A model generated the notes under the pieces. That model did not search any database, had not been told where the DNA came from, and saw only the letters and a list, made by a program, of their open reading frames with translations. From contig NW_003215602.1 of the NCBI RefSeq assembly GCF_000006405.1, forward strand, positions 107,733 to 130,065: DNA of 22,333 bases. The letters are read 5' to 3'. Below, piece after piece: positions 1-12,304 of the stretch. The position numbers were made by a program, and so were the translations under genes. This DNA comes from Perkinsus marinus ATCC 50983. Lineage: Eukaryota > Perkinsozoa > Perkinsida > Perkinsidae. How positions within the stretch are numbered: position 1 is the stretch's first letter; every line of letters begins with the position of its first letter.

Positions 1-62
1 TCTTTGTTTTCTATGTGGACGAGTTGAAGCCCTCTAGGATCATCAGCACTCACTCGCCGTAG
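1..62 (+). CDS. possible 3' end of an upstream gene (partial)
   Basis: An open frame enters from the left edge and ends in TAG at 60-62, reading FVFYVDELKPSRIISTHSP. If real, it would be the last exon of a plus-strand gene converging on the RRM gene. Only 19 residues are visible, so no family can be assigned. The alternative is that this is chance open sequence. Confidence 0.25.
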   Translation, partial: FVFYVDELKPSRIISTHSP

Positions 63-150
63 TGAAAATAGTAAAATTGTTGCTAGTGGAATTATTTTCC
101 ACATTTGAGAACTCCTGAAGGAATATCTAAGATTTTTTCCAACAAAAGAT

Positions 151-290
151 GTTGTGTGGAGGAATATATGTTCTTCCTCAGCTGAGTTCAGCAGAGTTTC
201 TCAAAAATTATAGAATTCGGGTAGAAGTGTACAGAAACCAATAAGAATTTTCATATTATATCACCGACGAATGTAGTCGACCATGCGCAT
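151..290 (+). repeat. dispersed ~140 bp repeat, copy 1
   Basis: This copy runs from GTTGTGTGGAGGAATATATG to ACCATGCGCAT. Shared landmarks with the other copies are TTCCTCAGCTGAG, AATTATAGAATTCGGGTAG, AACCAATAA and a GTAGTYGACCATG end. It is the only one of seven copies that is not inside an intron I could define. It could lie in an intron or UTR of a gene I cannot see. Confidence 0.75.
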
Positions 291-614
291 CTTCTTCTCA
301 CGGAGTGATTGGGAAAAAAAACTTTTTTTCCACGTAAATACGTAAAAAATCATTTTTCGCGTGAATTTTTTTTTGTGGAATTATTTCATGAAAATCATTT
401 TTTCCCATCCAATTTCCAACATGATAAATCCATTCATGTATCAAATACACACAGAATGTGGGGCTATTCTCCCCAAATTTCTGAAAAAAAAAATAAAATT
501 TTAATACCACATTTCCAACTCAACACGATGTTATAACGGTAAGAGTCTCAGAGGTACTTTTTCTTGCTATGATAGTGAACAACAATAACCGCGCGTTTTC
601 AGTTGTATATTTAC

Positions 615-730
615 ATTGAAGTTTCACCCTAGTGATATGAAAAACACTAGTGGAAAACATATTTCACGACTACTGCATATCACCGCGAATATCGCGTTTT
701 TCACTCATTACTACATGGGTGAAACTCAAT
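615..730. mobile_element. short TIR element (MITE-like), copy A
   Basis: This ~116 bp element is bounded by ATTGAAGTTTCACCC on the left and GGGTGAAACTCAAT on the right, which are inverted repeats differing by one indel. Internal sequence shared with the copy at 4162 includes CTACTGCATATCACCGCGAA and TCGCGTTTTTCAC. It has no coding capacity, as expected for a non-autonomous DNA element. The superfamily cannot be told because the target-site duplication is not clear. Confidence 0.7.
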
Positions 731-745
731 CATTGTGATTCACGA

Positions 746-746
746 T

Positions 747-779
<33 letters not shown>

Positions 780-791
780 ATACAACAACAA
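746..791. repeat. AAC trinucleotide microsatellite
   Basis: About eleven AAC units run to 778 and are followed by an imperfect extension to 791. They lie downstream of the RRM-like stop codon, so they are outside the coding sequence. Confidence 0.9.
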
Positions 792-874
792 CATTTTTTT
801 CTAATATACAACATATTCTCCAACAAACGACGGAGCGAAATCAAACGATTGGGAGAAATAAATAATTGCTGAAA

Positions 875-3800
875 TCACTCTTCTTGCGAGTCTTTTTCTG
901 GGTGTCTGTTTTCGAACGGATGCACCTGACGAAATTTCCAAAATGTGGTAGGAAAATAAAATAAAAAATAAATTGTCATACCGTAATTTCCACATCAGCA
1001 ATCATGTGAGCTGGACCGTCCGCGAGAATGCGTTGCACTGATTCTGAATTTGCCATCAAAACAAAACCAAGGGAAGCGGGTCGCGATCTAGTTCTCCTGA
1101 AAAAAACCATGAAAATATATGTTTGCTTTTTTCAAAATTTTCCTCACTGATCCCAGAGTATACAAAAATCAATAAAAATTTCCCGCAAATTTTTTGTCTC
1201 GGAATTTTCCTCTTGTGGTGACCTAATTTCGTAGCGCGGTGACAAATTCTCACCCAGTGTTGGAGTACGAATATACGTTCGCTTTCCTCAACTGCTAAGC
1301 TCAGGAGGAGTTTCCTCACTAATTATAGACGTATACAAAAACCAATAAAAGTTTTCATATTGTCACCAACACATGTAATGTATTTTCCCACACTCCAATG
1401 GACTTACGTTGTATCGTTCGGACCGGGTTGCAGTTGCCGCGAATGTGCGACCAACACCTTCCTCACCTAAAACACGATATATTGGAGTTTCACGACCGTG
1501 ATATGAAAAACACTAGTGAAAAACATATTTCACATTTCACTTCAAAAACGCGTAAAATATGTGTGGTGTTTTACACGTGATATGAAAAACACTAGTGAAA
1601 AACATATTTCATATTTCACTTCAACAACGCGTAAAACATGTGTGGTGTTTTACACGTGATATGAACAAAATATTTTACGACTATTGCAAGGCGCAAATAT
1701 CGCGTAAATCACCGAGTTTTACGCCACTCCACGTAGAACGGGTGAAACTTCACTGTTATTGAGAATTATTTATTGGAGTTTCACGCGTGATGTTGAAAAA
1801 ACACATTTCACAATTCACTTCGCGAAAAACGCATGTGAGCAGTGAATAACGTGTAACATACTTAATGTAAAATATGTTTTTCACTAGTGTTTTTCATATC
1901 ACGTGTAAAACACTACCCATGTTTCACGCGTTTTTGAAGTGAAATATAAAATATGTTTTTCACATCACCGCCGAAACTCCATTATAATGAACATCACTAA
2001 AAACAAGTAAAATTTTGAAAAAATAATCGCAATTTCTCACCTGCCCATATTCCTCAAAATATTCCCTCAAAAACACCGGCGATTTGAATCCGAACTTGTG
2101 AATGCGGCGAACGATGAAAATGCAATTCTCATCTTCTTCATCGAGCTCTTGCAATAGCGTTCTGATAAAATTAAAAAATATTACGCACTAAGAAGATTAA
2201 GATATCACGCACTATGAAAGATATTACGCACTCAGAAGATAATACGCACTACGAAAGATATCACGCACTACGAAAGATATCACGCACTACGAAAGATATT
2301 ACGCATTACGAGAGATATTACGCACTATGAAAGATATTACGCATTACGAAAGATATTACGCACTATGAAAGATATTACACACTACTACATCCTCGATGCG
2401 AAGGAGCGGAGCTCGCCGAACCCCCAACATCATACGCAATATATACAATGTCTCGGATTCGATCTTGGGTGCTTTGAATGATGACCCAGAATCCTAACCT
2501 ACTGAGCTAGTAAACACTGTTTCGAATGCGAAAGTCATCAACCTTCGCTTCCTGGATCTACCAACTCCGAACTGTGCAGCCTTCATAATACAATTACAAT
2601 TTCATACCCAACAGAACGATGCGTTGGTCCTTGTCGAAGTCGCTCTATTTGTATCGCATGTTGACCTCGCGCACGCACGCACACGAAAGCTCTCCAAGCA
2701 CCGCACTATGAAAGATATTCATAAAGGAGATCAGCTATGCACATGGTCAACTACATGCGTTGGTGACAATATAAATTTAAAAAAAAACTCTCATTAGTTT
2801 CTCTACATTTCTAACCGAATCTCATAACCAATTTGAAAACTCTTGAGCTCAGCTGAGGCAATAAAACAAATATTCGGAATTTTTTCCCCAAACCCACCTC
2901 AACGTTTTTCCCGAACCCTCATGAACAGCAACTTGCTGCGAAACTTGTTGTTGCTTATTATTATGATGATGGCGATTCCCACGACGATATCCCTCTTCTC
3001 GTTGTTGCTTTCTCTCAGGAAAATTCCTATATTCCTGCTCCGAAATTTCTCGGAAATTTCCTGTTCGAGCGCTGTCGCCACTACCGGGCGGACCAGCCTT
3101 GTTCTGGCGAATATCCGCATAGCATAAATTTTCCGGATCAACCTGAAGAAAAAAATTTCTGACAAAAAATTTGTATTTTTTCTTACATTTTCTGCATCAC
3201 GAACAAAGTAACCGACTGGAGGTAATATCATATTACCGGACGAATCTCTTTGGAGAACCATCGGAGGCGCTGAAAAAATTTCCATGGAAAAACAGTGTTA
3301 AAGGAATTTATGTTCGCTTTCCTCAGCTGAGTTTGGGGTTTCCTCACTGATTATAGAACTCGAAAACCAATAAAAATTTCCAAAAATTTCCCAAAATTTT
3401 CATTTTTGATTCGCAAATTTTCCCAAAAAAGAAGAAAAAAATGTCCACATTTTTGAAAATCCGTAAATCACAATACCATCGGCCGAAGAACCCAGAAAAG
3501 TTTCATATATACAAATTATTTTTTTCGCATCTACGAAATGAAAATTTTTCGGTAATCTTTCGCTATATATACCACGCCACTTTTAATCTTCGAAATCAGA
3601 AAAAATTCTCGCGAAAAGAATTTTCCATGATTTTCCGATGTATATTTTCAGCGGCAAACTTTAATCTACGGAGTGAAAAATTCTAAAAAATAAAGTTATA
3701 TATACAGAATAAAAATTTTCTAAAATTTTGTGTTTTTTTTTCAAAAAAAAATCACATAATCCAATAATTTCAACGATCCCAACTATTCCTAATATTACCT

Positions 3801-5334
3801 ATATTCATCGGGGACATTTGCATAGGGTTAATCATGGGCGACTGAGGTATTCCGCTATCCGAAGAAAGGGAGCAGACACTGTTCGTAGGAGAGCCTCCGG
3901 TACTACGCACCATCGCTGGATTGCCGATATACGCACCGTAGTAGGCCGCAGCTACTGGGGAGGGGGAAGGGTAACCCTGAGAGAAAAATATATGAAAGAT
4001 GCACATGGTCAACTACATGTGTTGGTGATAATATGAGAATTCTGAGAGGATATTTTACGAAAAATTCTCTTTAGAAAAGGAAAAAACGAAGAATGAAGAA
4101 TTTGTGAAACTTATAAATTTACAAATTCCCGATGGTCCACTCTGTAGTGGGACCATTTCAATGGAGTTTCACCCTTTTAGTGATGTGAAAGACAATAGTG
4201 AAAAACATATCTCACAACTACTGCATATCACCGCGAATGTCGCGTTTTTCACCGAGTTTTACGTCACTTCACGTAAAACGGGTGAAGCTCGAATACACTA
4301 CCCCTAGCACGCAGTAGAGCAGTATGAAAAAAAGCGAAAAATTTTGAGGAAATTCTTGTTGGTTTCTAAACTTTTATCCGAATTCATGTGTATAATAGTG
4401 AGGAAATTGTCGAGCTCAGCGAGGAACAGCAAACATATATTCCTACTCCAACAATACCCAATGATTTACGTATGTTTGTTGTTGTTGTTGCTGCTGTTGG
4501 GGGATCGCTCCGTATGGAAGCTGATATACAGGAGCGCCGTACTCGCCCTGTGCTGGTGGAGGCGGAGACGGGTAGTTACCAGTGGTCTAAGAAGGAGTAT
4601 TAATAGACGATTTATGAGGGGTGAAAAATTCCGGAAAATTTGACATTTCGAAGCTCCTACAGATAAAGAGTAGGATGGTCCCGCTCCCATGAAGGTTGGC
4701 GACGACGCATAACCCTGTGGCTGAGCACGCAAAAGGAAATTCTCTGCGATACCACACCTCGCGAAACTTACATATCCGATAGGAGCGTAACTTCCAACGG
4801 AACGCACTGAACCGGCGGGCGACTGAAATAGGAGGAGTGAAAATTGAAAATTGAAAATCGAAAGTTTCGAAATTTAACTTGAAAATTGAAAATTTTCGAA
4901 ATTTCGAGTAGTTGAATTTCGAAATTTTCAAGTTAAATTTCCGAAATTTCGAGCAGTTGAGTTTCGAAATTTTCAAGTTAATTTTCCGAAATTTCGAGCA
5001 GTTGAATTTCGAAATTTTCAAGTTAATTTTCCGAAATTTCGAGCAGTTGAATTTCGAAATTTTCAAGTTAAATTTACGAAATTTCGAGTAGTTGCAAAAA
5101 GAAACAGGACTTCATTCCTAAAAGATGAAACCAAACTACCTGCGGGGTCATTTGAGGCGTCCCCGGTGCTATTGGATTGTACAGAGTTTGATAATAAGCT
5201 ACAGGCGTTCCGGGCTGGGACATGGGCGTTCCTGGTTGTGGAGAAACTTGTCGGTTTTCGCATGAGCCGATGGGGAGTCTCTCATGCTGCTGCTGTTGTT
5301 GTTGGTAATATGCGTTGTTGTTGGTACCGTACAT
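875..5334 (-). CDS. RRM-like RNA-binding protein with Pro/Gln-rich N-terminus, 11 exons
   Basis: Exons (minus strand): 5334-5140, 4822-4772, 4720-4661, 4586-4470, 3976-3799, 3269-3187, 3142-2898, 2161-2041, 1466-1408, 1096-982 and 925-875. All introns are GT-AG and the frame is kept across all ten junctions, giving 424 aa. Residues 1 to ~230 are low complexity, with PGTP motifs, YY pairs and Q runs. A basic HHHNNKQQQ stretch follows. The C-terminal domain has an RNP2-like strand (CIFIVRRI), the helix GFKSPVFLREYFEEYGQ, the strand VRKVLVAHSR, an RNP1-like strand (RPASLGFVLM), and then ADGPAHMIADVEITVHPFE. This resembles an RRM-like family that I know from dinoflagellates and relatives; that match is from memory. 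The start is uncertain: the frame stays open upstream of ATG 5334 to an acceptor at 5388-5390, so a further 5' exon is possible. RNA binding is inferred from the fold motifs. Confidence 0.82.
1253..1386 (+). repeat. dispersed repeat, copy 2, in intron 9 of the RRM-like gene
   Basis: The copy begins CCCAGTGTTGGAGTACGAAT and runs through CTTTCCTCA, TTTCCTCACTAATTATAGA and AACCAATAAAAG to CACCAACACATGTAATG. It is antisense to the host gene and ends about 21 nt from the donor at 1407. A second partial block with the same internal words (TCCTCACTGAT, AATCAATAAAAATTT) precedes it at ~1141-1184, so the intron may hold two nested or tandem copies. Confidence 0.75.
1482..1750. mobile_element. short TIR element copy C with internal 79 bp duplication, intron 8
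   Basis: The left end is TTGGAGTTTCAC and the right end GGGTGAAACTT. Inside, a 79 bp unit beginning GTGATATGAAAAACACTAGT is present twice (1498-1576 and 1577-1655), followed by a partial third start at 1656. The left end lies 15 nt from the acceptor of intron 8. The element is of the same family as those at 615, 1773 and 4162. Confidence 0.7.
1773..1982. mobile_element. short TIR element copy D, intron 8
   Basis: It is bounded by TTGGAGTTTCACGCGTGAT and GCCGAAACTCCAT. The interior is largely the reverse complement of the unit in the neighbouring copy C (TTTTTCACTAGTGTTTTTCA), so the two copies together could fold into a long hairpin. Copies C and D fill most of the 574 nt intron. Confidence 0.65.
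2178..2386. repeat. 19 bp tandem repeat in intron 7 of the RRM-like gene
   Basis: There are about ten head-to-tail units of consensus AGATATTACGCACTAYGAA with scattered substitutions. An isolated single unit (GCACTATGAAAGATATT) reappears at ~2703-2720. This suggests that the intervening 300 bp, which includes a tRNA-like stretch, was inserted into or next to a once longer array. Confidence 0.85.
2449..2516 (-). repeat. tRNA-like Pol III remnant (possible SINE head)
   Basis: On the minus strand, TAGCTCAGTAGGTTAGG (2493-2509) is a near-perfect tRNA box A. GATCGAATCC (2455-2464) fits box B 29 nt further on. A GGGT/ACCC stem sits between them, but I cannot fold a complete cloverleaf or see paired acceptor ends. 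It is better read as a tRNA-derived repeat or pseudogene than as a working tRNA. Confidence 0.4.
2736..2878 (-). repeat. dispersed repeat, copy 3, in intron 7 of the RRM-like gene
   Basis: Plus-strand ATGCACATGGTCAACTACAT opens this copy, followed by GCGTTGGTGACAATAT, a diverged middle, and CTCTTGAGCTCAGCTGAGG. It is sense to the host gene and ends ~18 nt from the donor at 2897. Confidence 0.75.
3293..3400 (+). repeat. dispersed repeat, copy 4 (truncated), in intron 5
   Basis: It begins CAGTGTTAAAGGAATTTATG, has TTTCCTCAGCTGAG and TCCTCACTGATTATAGAACT, and ends after AACCAATAAAAATTTCC. The distal CACCAACACATGTAGTTGAC part is missing. It starts ~23 nt from the acceptor of intron 5 and is antisense to the gene. 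The rest of intron 5 (3400-3798) is A/T-rich, with loosely repeated words such as AATCTWCGRA. Confidence 0.7.
3998..4460 (-). repeat. dispersed repeat, copy 5, split by a nested TIR element, intron 4
   Basis: The distal part (3998-4046, GCACATGGTCAACTACATGT) and the proximal part (~4355-4460, ending AGCAAACATATATTCCTACT then CCAACAATAC) belong to one copy. They are separated by the short TIR element at 4162-4291 plus flanking sequence. The copy nearly fills the 493 nt intron and stops ~9 nt from its donor. It is sense to the gene. Confidence 0.75.
4162..4291. mobile_element. short TIR element copy B nested in the dispersed repeat
   Basis: It is bounded by TGGAGTTTCACCC and GGGTGAAGCTC. The interior ACTACTGCATATCACCGCGA and GTCGCGTTTTTCAC matches the copy at 615. 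Nesting shows that this family was active after the larger repeat had entered the intron. Confidence 0.7.
4912..5091. repeat. 45 bp tandem repeat in intron 1 of the RRM-like gene
   Basis: Four near-identical 45 bp units (4912-4956, 4957-5001, 5002-5046, 5047-5091) begin TTGAATTTCGAAATTTTCAA. A degenerate A/T-rich lead-in lies at 4830-4911. The unit is rich in short palindromes (TTTCGAAA, GAAATTTC). Because 45 is a multiple of three, a minus-strand frame stays open through it with a 15-residue repeating peptide. Confidence 0.9.
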
Positions 5335-5563
5335 GTTATTATAGTAGAGGAGAGTAGAAGAGCCTTTACGACAACAAGAGAGGTAAACTGAGAAAAAATT
5401 TCCAAAATTTGCAACGCGAAAAAATATATTCTTAGCCGAAACTCATATAGAATGTTCTTCCGAAGAGAGAGATTCTGCTTAGGAGAGATGCCTCGTGAGT
5501 TTTGATCGTTTTGTGTATGAAGTGTTTACATCGCTAGGCATATCTTCTTTGCAAAAATTGGTG

Positions 5564-5660
5564 GAAAAATGACATACGCGGGGATCGAACCTGCGCCACT
5601 CCAGGCGCAAGTTGGGAGTCTTAGCTGTTGCCGCCAAACGGCGAGCGCCGAAGTGATGAG
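5564..5660 (-). repeat. tRNA-like Pol III remnant with T-run
   Basis: On the minus strand, GCAGGTTCGATCCCCGC forms a T-arm with one mismatch. It is followed by a seven-base tail GTATGTC, an A and then a TTTTT run at 5564-5568 like a Pol III terminator. A box-A-like TTTGGCGGCAACAGCTAAGA and a variable-arm-like hairpin lie upstream. No 5' strand pairs with the 3' tail, so a functional tRNA is not supported. Confidence 0.35.
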
Positions 5661-5841
5661 CACGTAAGTGCATAGCGAATTAGTAGTTTTTCTGTTCATT
5701 TATTCTGAGTCTTTGAGGAGAGTATTACGGCAGTATCATTTTGGTGCTTTTCCGTCCATGCCTGGTATTGCGCCGTGTGAATAGGAAACACAACAGTATC
5801 AACAACAGACGGGCTCTTACACTATACTGCTCCTTCTTGGA

Positions 5842-5925
5842 GAAAAGTCGTAGTAGACTTCGAACTCAGCAAGTGCCAAAGTGATGAAAGCCGTAAAGCT
5901 TCTTATGAAGACTGAGCTACGTTCG
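5842..5925 (-). repeat. second tRNA-like Pol III remnant
   Basis: On the minus strand, CGTAGCTCAGTCTTCATAAG gives a good box A and GAGTTCGAAGTC a box B core. TTTT follows at 5842-5845. The stems do not pair well. It shares TTCATCACTTTGGCAC with sequence beside the remnant at 5564-5660 (CTCATCACTTCGGCGC), which hints at a common tRNA-derived repeat. Confidence 0.35.
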
Positions 5926-6440
5926 TACGCAAACTCAATGAGCGGAGCGAAGTGATTTTCTTTCCATGAAATGGAACAATGCCATCTCAACAACTGTAGA
6001 ACTACAGCCGTTTACAGATAGCGTCTGCAAGGTCACCCCTACGCTTGCTTGAAGCGTTGCCCTGTCATCGTTAGTTCAACAGCCCTTGAAATTCTCACCG
6101 TCCATATCTCTTTTCAGCTAGTTTCTAGGCCCACGAACTCCGGTAAGGCTATATTCATATGAGAGACGCTAACGAAAGCTATAGGGTAACGCAACTCGAA
6201 ATGAGGTCTACCGTCTTTTTTGTAGTGAAGCGTCACAGCGAAAAATGTGTATTATCTTGACAGCTGTTAATGTGTCCTACTAGATCTGGCTTGCTCATTA
6301 CAAAGCATTTCACAATTAGTGAAAATTTGAGTTACGTTCATCTCCTGGGGGCGTTTCAACAGCGTTGCTCTCCGCACGGGGAAGAATCTAGTTGATTTGG
6401 GTTGATTTAGTTCACACTTTGATACCAGAAGTTGATCCTC

Positions 6441-9881
<3,441 letters not shown>

Positions 9882-10454
9882 TTTTAAATGATGAACATTT
9901 CTAAAGTTGCTTGCCTTGTATTGAACACGCCGTTGATTCCTTGTAATACACAACTACATGATTTTCTGGTCTTCGACTGCTGGGTTGGGTTGAAGTCTTT
10001 ATTGGCGATTCTGCATAGCAACACTTCCATTCTCCTTCGTTCTCTCGTTTCAGTTCTCATACGAGCTCTTATAAACCCATCCTAAGCTTCAATATTGTCG
10101 GCTTTCCGGTTTGCTTCCGTTCTTCTCCAGAAGTTTATAAGTTCCTCACATCTCTGTCTGCTGGCCACAAACTGTGTCACGGTGGTCTGAGACTCTGAAC
10201 ACGGAGAAGGGAAGAACTCAGACTCCGAAATCTTTCTCCGTGCTCATAGGTTGTGAAACTTCAGACTCTGAAGTTCAGAGATGAAGCTCCGTCGTTGTTT
10301 CTCGAGTGAGTGAGCGCGAGCGAGATTGGATCATTGGAGTTGATGTTTCATTTTCAATCCACTGAAGAGCAACAGCATTAGGTGATTGCTACAAGTTCAC
10401 AAAAGGATTTTGGTTTATGCTGTAATACGACATAGGCAGGAATCTCTCTCTTTC
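9882..10454. other. spacer between reductase and R-SNARE genes
   Basis: There is no supported exon. It presumably carries the reductase 3' end and the promoter of the downstream gene. The words CAGACTCYGAA and CTCCGTG recur at ~10185-10290 in direct and inverted order. An in-frame extension upstream of the R-SNARE start uses only a non-ATG codon and is not accepted. Confidence 0.5.
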
Positions 10455-12304
10455 ATGGCTGCCAGCTCTAGTGCGGCGTTTGACAGTCCTACAGTACCGC
10501 TCACAGTGGCGAACGCTGAGACTGTCGACAGTGCTCCTCGTATCCTCTATTCGATGGTCGCCAGAGGTGAAAACTGATATCTCATGTTTTTTGTCATCAT
10601 CGATATACACCTCAGATAAAACTGTTCTGTGTGAATACGCGTTTGTCGGGGGAAACTTCACGACCGTTGCCAGGGTGAGAACTGGCCAATTCGACTGTCG
10701 CTTCGATTGAGGGATGAAGATAATCGACTTGATAGCTCTGATGTCGAAAGCCTATCTCCCAGAGCTTGAAATCCGCCTGAATGTGGGAAGTTTTTCGAGG
10801 CTGAAGGTTTACTCTTCGAGAATGGGCTAAGCTGGCTTGGTCAAACAACAGGTGCTTCTGGGGAAGATAAGCGCGCAGACGGCCGGTGTATTGGAGGAAA
10901 TAAGAAAGAGTTATGTCTACGATGGGTGAGGGAGTGGATATTACACTCACGTCATAGTAAGTCATCATAGATACACATTTCACTATCATTCTCTGCTGAC
11001 CTCCAGCAGGCAGCAGAACAGTCAGCCACCTTGCCGCATTACTTTCCTTTGCATGGCGGACGAGCGAATGGGCAGGTATTCATCTCACGCTCCACTTGCG
11101 GCAAGAAGCTTGAATGTTGCTAGAACCTTCCTGAACGATGAAATGTGATGCATACATGATTTCTCAGGCAGAGGCCTTTTAGATTCCTCGAGGATTTGAA
11201 GAATAAGTTTGAAGAACAGTGAGTCGCGCCTTGAATGGATGCGTTGAGCGGATTTTGGTAGGTTCAATTATGCTGTAGTGAAAGCAGCTACGCCTCTCCA
11301 GTTAAACGGAGAAATGCAGCACTCTGTGCTTGCGACCCTGATGGAGTTCCACAACTCTCCTGAGGTAGGTTACTTATCTTATTAACCGACCTCATCATTA
11401 ATATCAATTTACTTATCGTAAGTAAATCGATAAGTTCACTTCCTACGACGTTCATAGTCTGCCTCTCTCCTCCATCAACCAAAATTGAGTCGCATGAACC
11501 TGTGTGTGCCACAAGAAATAATTCCATTGAAATGGGGAGATCATCTCATCTCGCGTCGAGATTCCCGAGATGTGATCGCGGGATCGAAGTCATTGAGGAA
11601 TCTTCGAAGAGTAAAGATTGTGTGTTACTTCGCGACGTGGAAGAAACTGCACTGCAGATACGTCATTGCCAACCCGTGCCAGCGTTATATGGCTAGAGAC
11701 TCATCATTGATATCATAAAAATAGTTTTTCCGATTTCCGTTCACACTGAGTTGTCATGTCTTCCCTGAGGAAAACTGCCATTGAATATAAACCTCCGGAC
11801 GGAGGGAGTTCGAAACGTATACAGTTTGTTGATTTCAGGCCGATACCATCACTAGGGTGAGAGCACATATTGGTAATATCCATGACAACATGGTTGAAAA
11901 TATTGATAACATAATTAAACGACAGGTTGGGATCAGATCGGATTCAATGGTGTCGATGTTAGTCGTATTCAGGAGAAAATTGAGCTCTTAGTCGAGAAGA
12001 CTGATGATCTCAATCGCACAGCCACCATATTCCGCAGAGAGGCGAGATTAAAGACTTGAAAACGCGCCCTTGTTTGAGTTGAGTTGTTCAGGCAGCTGAC
12101 CTTCGTCGACAGCTGTGGTGGAGAAACAAGAAGATGCAGATTCTGTTCTGTTGTTCCGTGCTGGTGAGTACCGAGACGAGTCTCTGTGGACCCTGGGCTG
12201 GTCCTTGCCAAAAGTGCGGTGTTCAGTTGGTCATACTTCTCGCTGGAATGTGGGTCTGCGGCGGCCCTTCTTTCAAGTCATGTCGGGCGTCTTCACTTCT
12301 ATGA
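10455..12304 (+). CDS. VAMP7: VAMP7-type longin R-SNARE, 10 exons
   Basis: Exons: 10455-10566, 10616-10674, 10852-10925, 10971-11075, 11168-11218, 11262-11364, 11839-11925, 11973-12041, 12092-12163 and 12227-12304, in frame throughout (269 aa). R-SNAREs of this type pair with Q-SNAREs to fuse endosomal, lysosomal or secretory vesicles. The longin domain (residues ~28-160) shows RILYSMVAR, CEYAFVGGNFTTVARVLL, KSYVYDGYTFHY, FLCMADERMGR and RPFRFLEDLKNKFEEQ. The SNARE motif runs from ADTITRVRAHIGNIHDNMVE through IIKRQ, which supplies the zero-layer Arg, to EKIELLVEKTDDLN. A basic WWRNKK precedes a C-terminal transmembrane helix (MQILFCCSVLLVILLAGMWV) and the short tail CGGPSFKSCR, as in plant and protist VAMP7s. 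The first ~27 residues precede the usual longin start. The longin domain has an extra segment (HSLLTSSRQQNSQPPC). Intron 8 (12042-12091) must be GC-AG. Intron 6 (474 nt) is long and contains a 9 bp perfect hairpin at 11407-11427. Confidence 0.92.
12042..12091 (+). other. GC-AG intron in the R-SNARE gene
   Basis: Exon 8 ends CGC AGA GAG and exon 9 starts GCA GCT GAC at 12092. The intron between them begins GCGAGA and ends TTGTTCAG. Reading through meets a stop within five codons past the junction, and no GT lies where it would restore the conserved FRRE-AADLRRQLWW join. All other introns in the four spliced models are GT-AG. Confidence 0.75.

Larger units (their letters stand above)
63..874. 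other. AT-rich spacer downstream of the RRM-like gene
   Basis: No convincing coding exon is seen here. The stretch contains one copy of the dispersed intron-type repeat (151-290), one short inverted-repeat element (615-730) and an AAC microsatellite (746-791). The small open frames at 298-536 are A/T-run translations without coding character. The last part before 875 should include the 3' UTR of the minus-strand RRM-like gene. Confidence 0.6.
5388..6440. other. spacer between the RRM-like and aldo-keto reductase genes
   Basis: Composition changes from AT-rich to balanced around 5.4-5.5 kb. The two genes are divergently oriented, so this stretch should hold both promoters, and possibly a 5' exon of the RRM-like gene. 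Two tRNA-like remnants are the only structures I can support. A possible short untranslated exon for the reductase lies near 6118-6142 (TTTTCAG before it, GTAAGG after it), which is speculative. Confidence 0.5.

Noticed and set aside
2178-2386. CRISPR-like regular repeats
   Set aside because: The 19 bp units are directly adjacent with no spacers and lie in a eukaryotic intron; this is a plain tandem repeat.
4587-5066. 159-codon minus-strand frame with a 15-residue repeating peptide
   Set aside because: It is produced by a 45 bp tandem repeat inside intron 1 and crosses real exons in the wrong frame; the spliced RRM model explains the region better.
1-5400. Foreign (for example nematode) contamination of the AT-rich left part
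   Set aside because: It shares the dispersed repeat with introns of the phosphatase gene at the far right, and its gene belongs to an alveolate-type RRM family.
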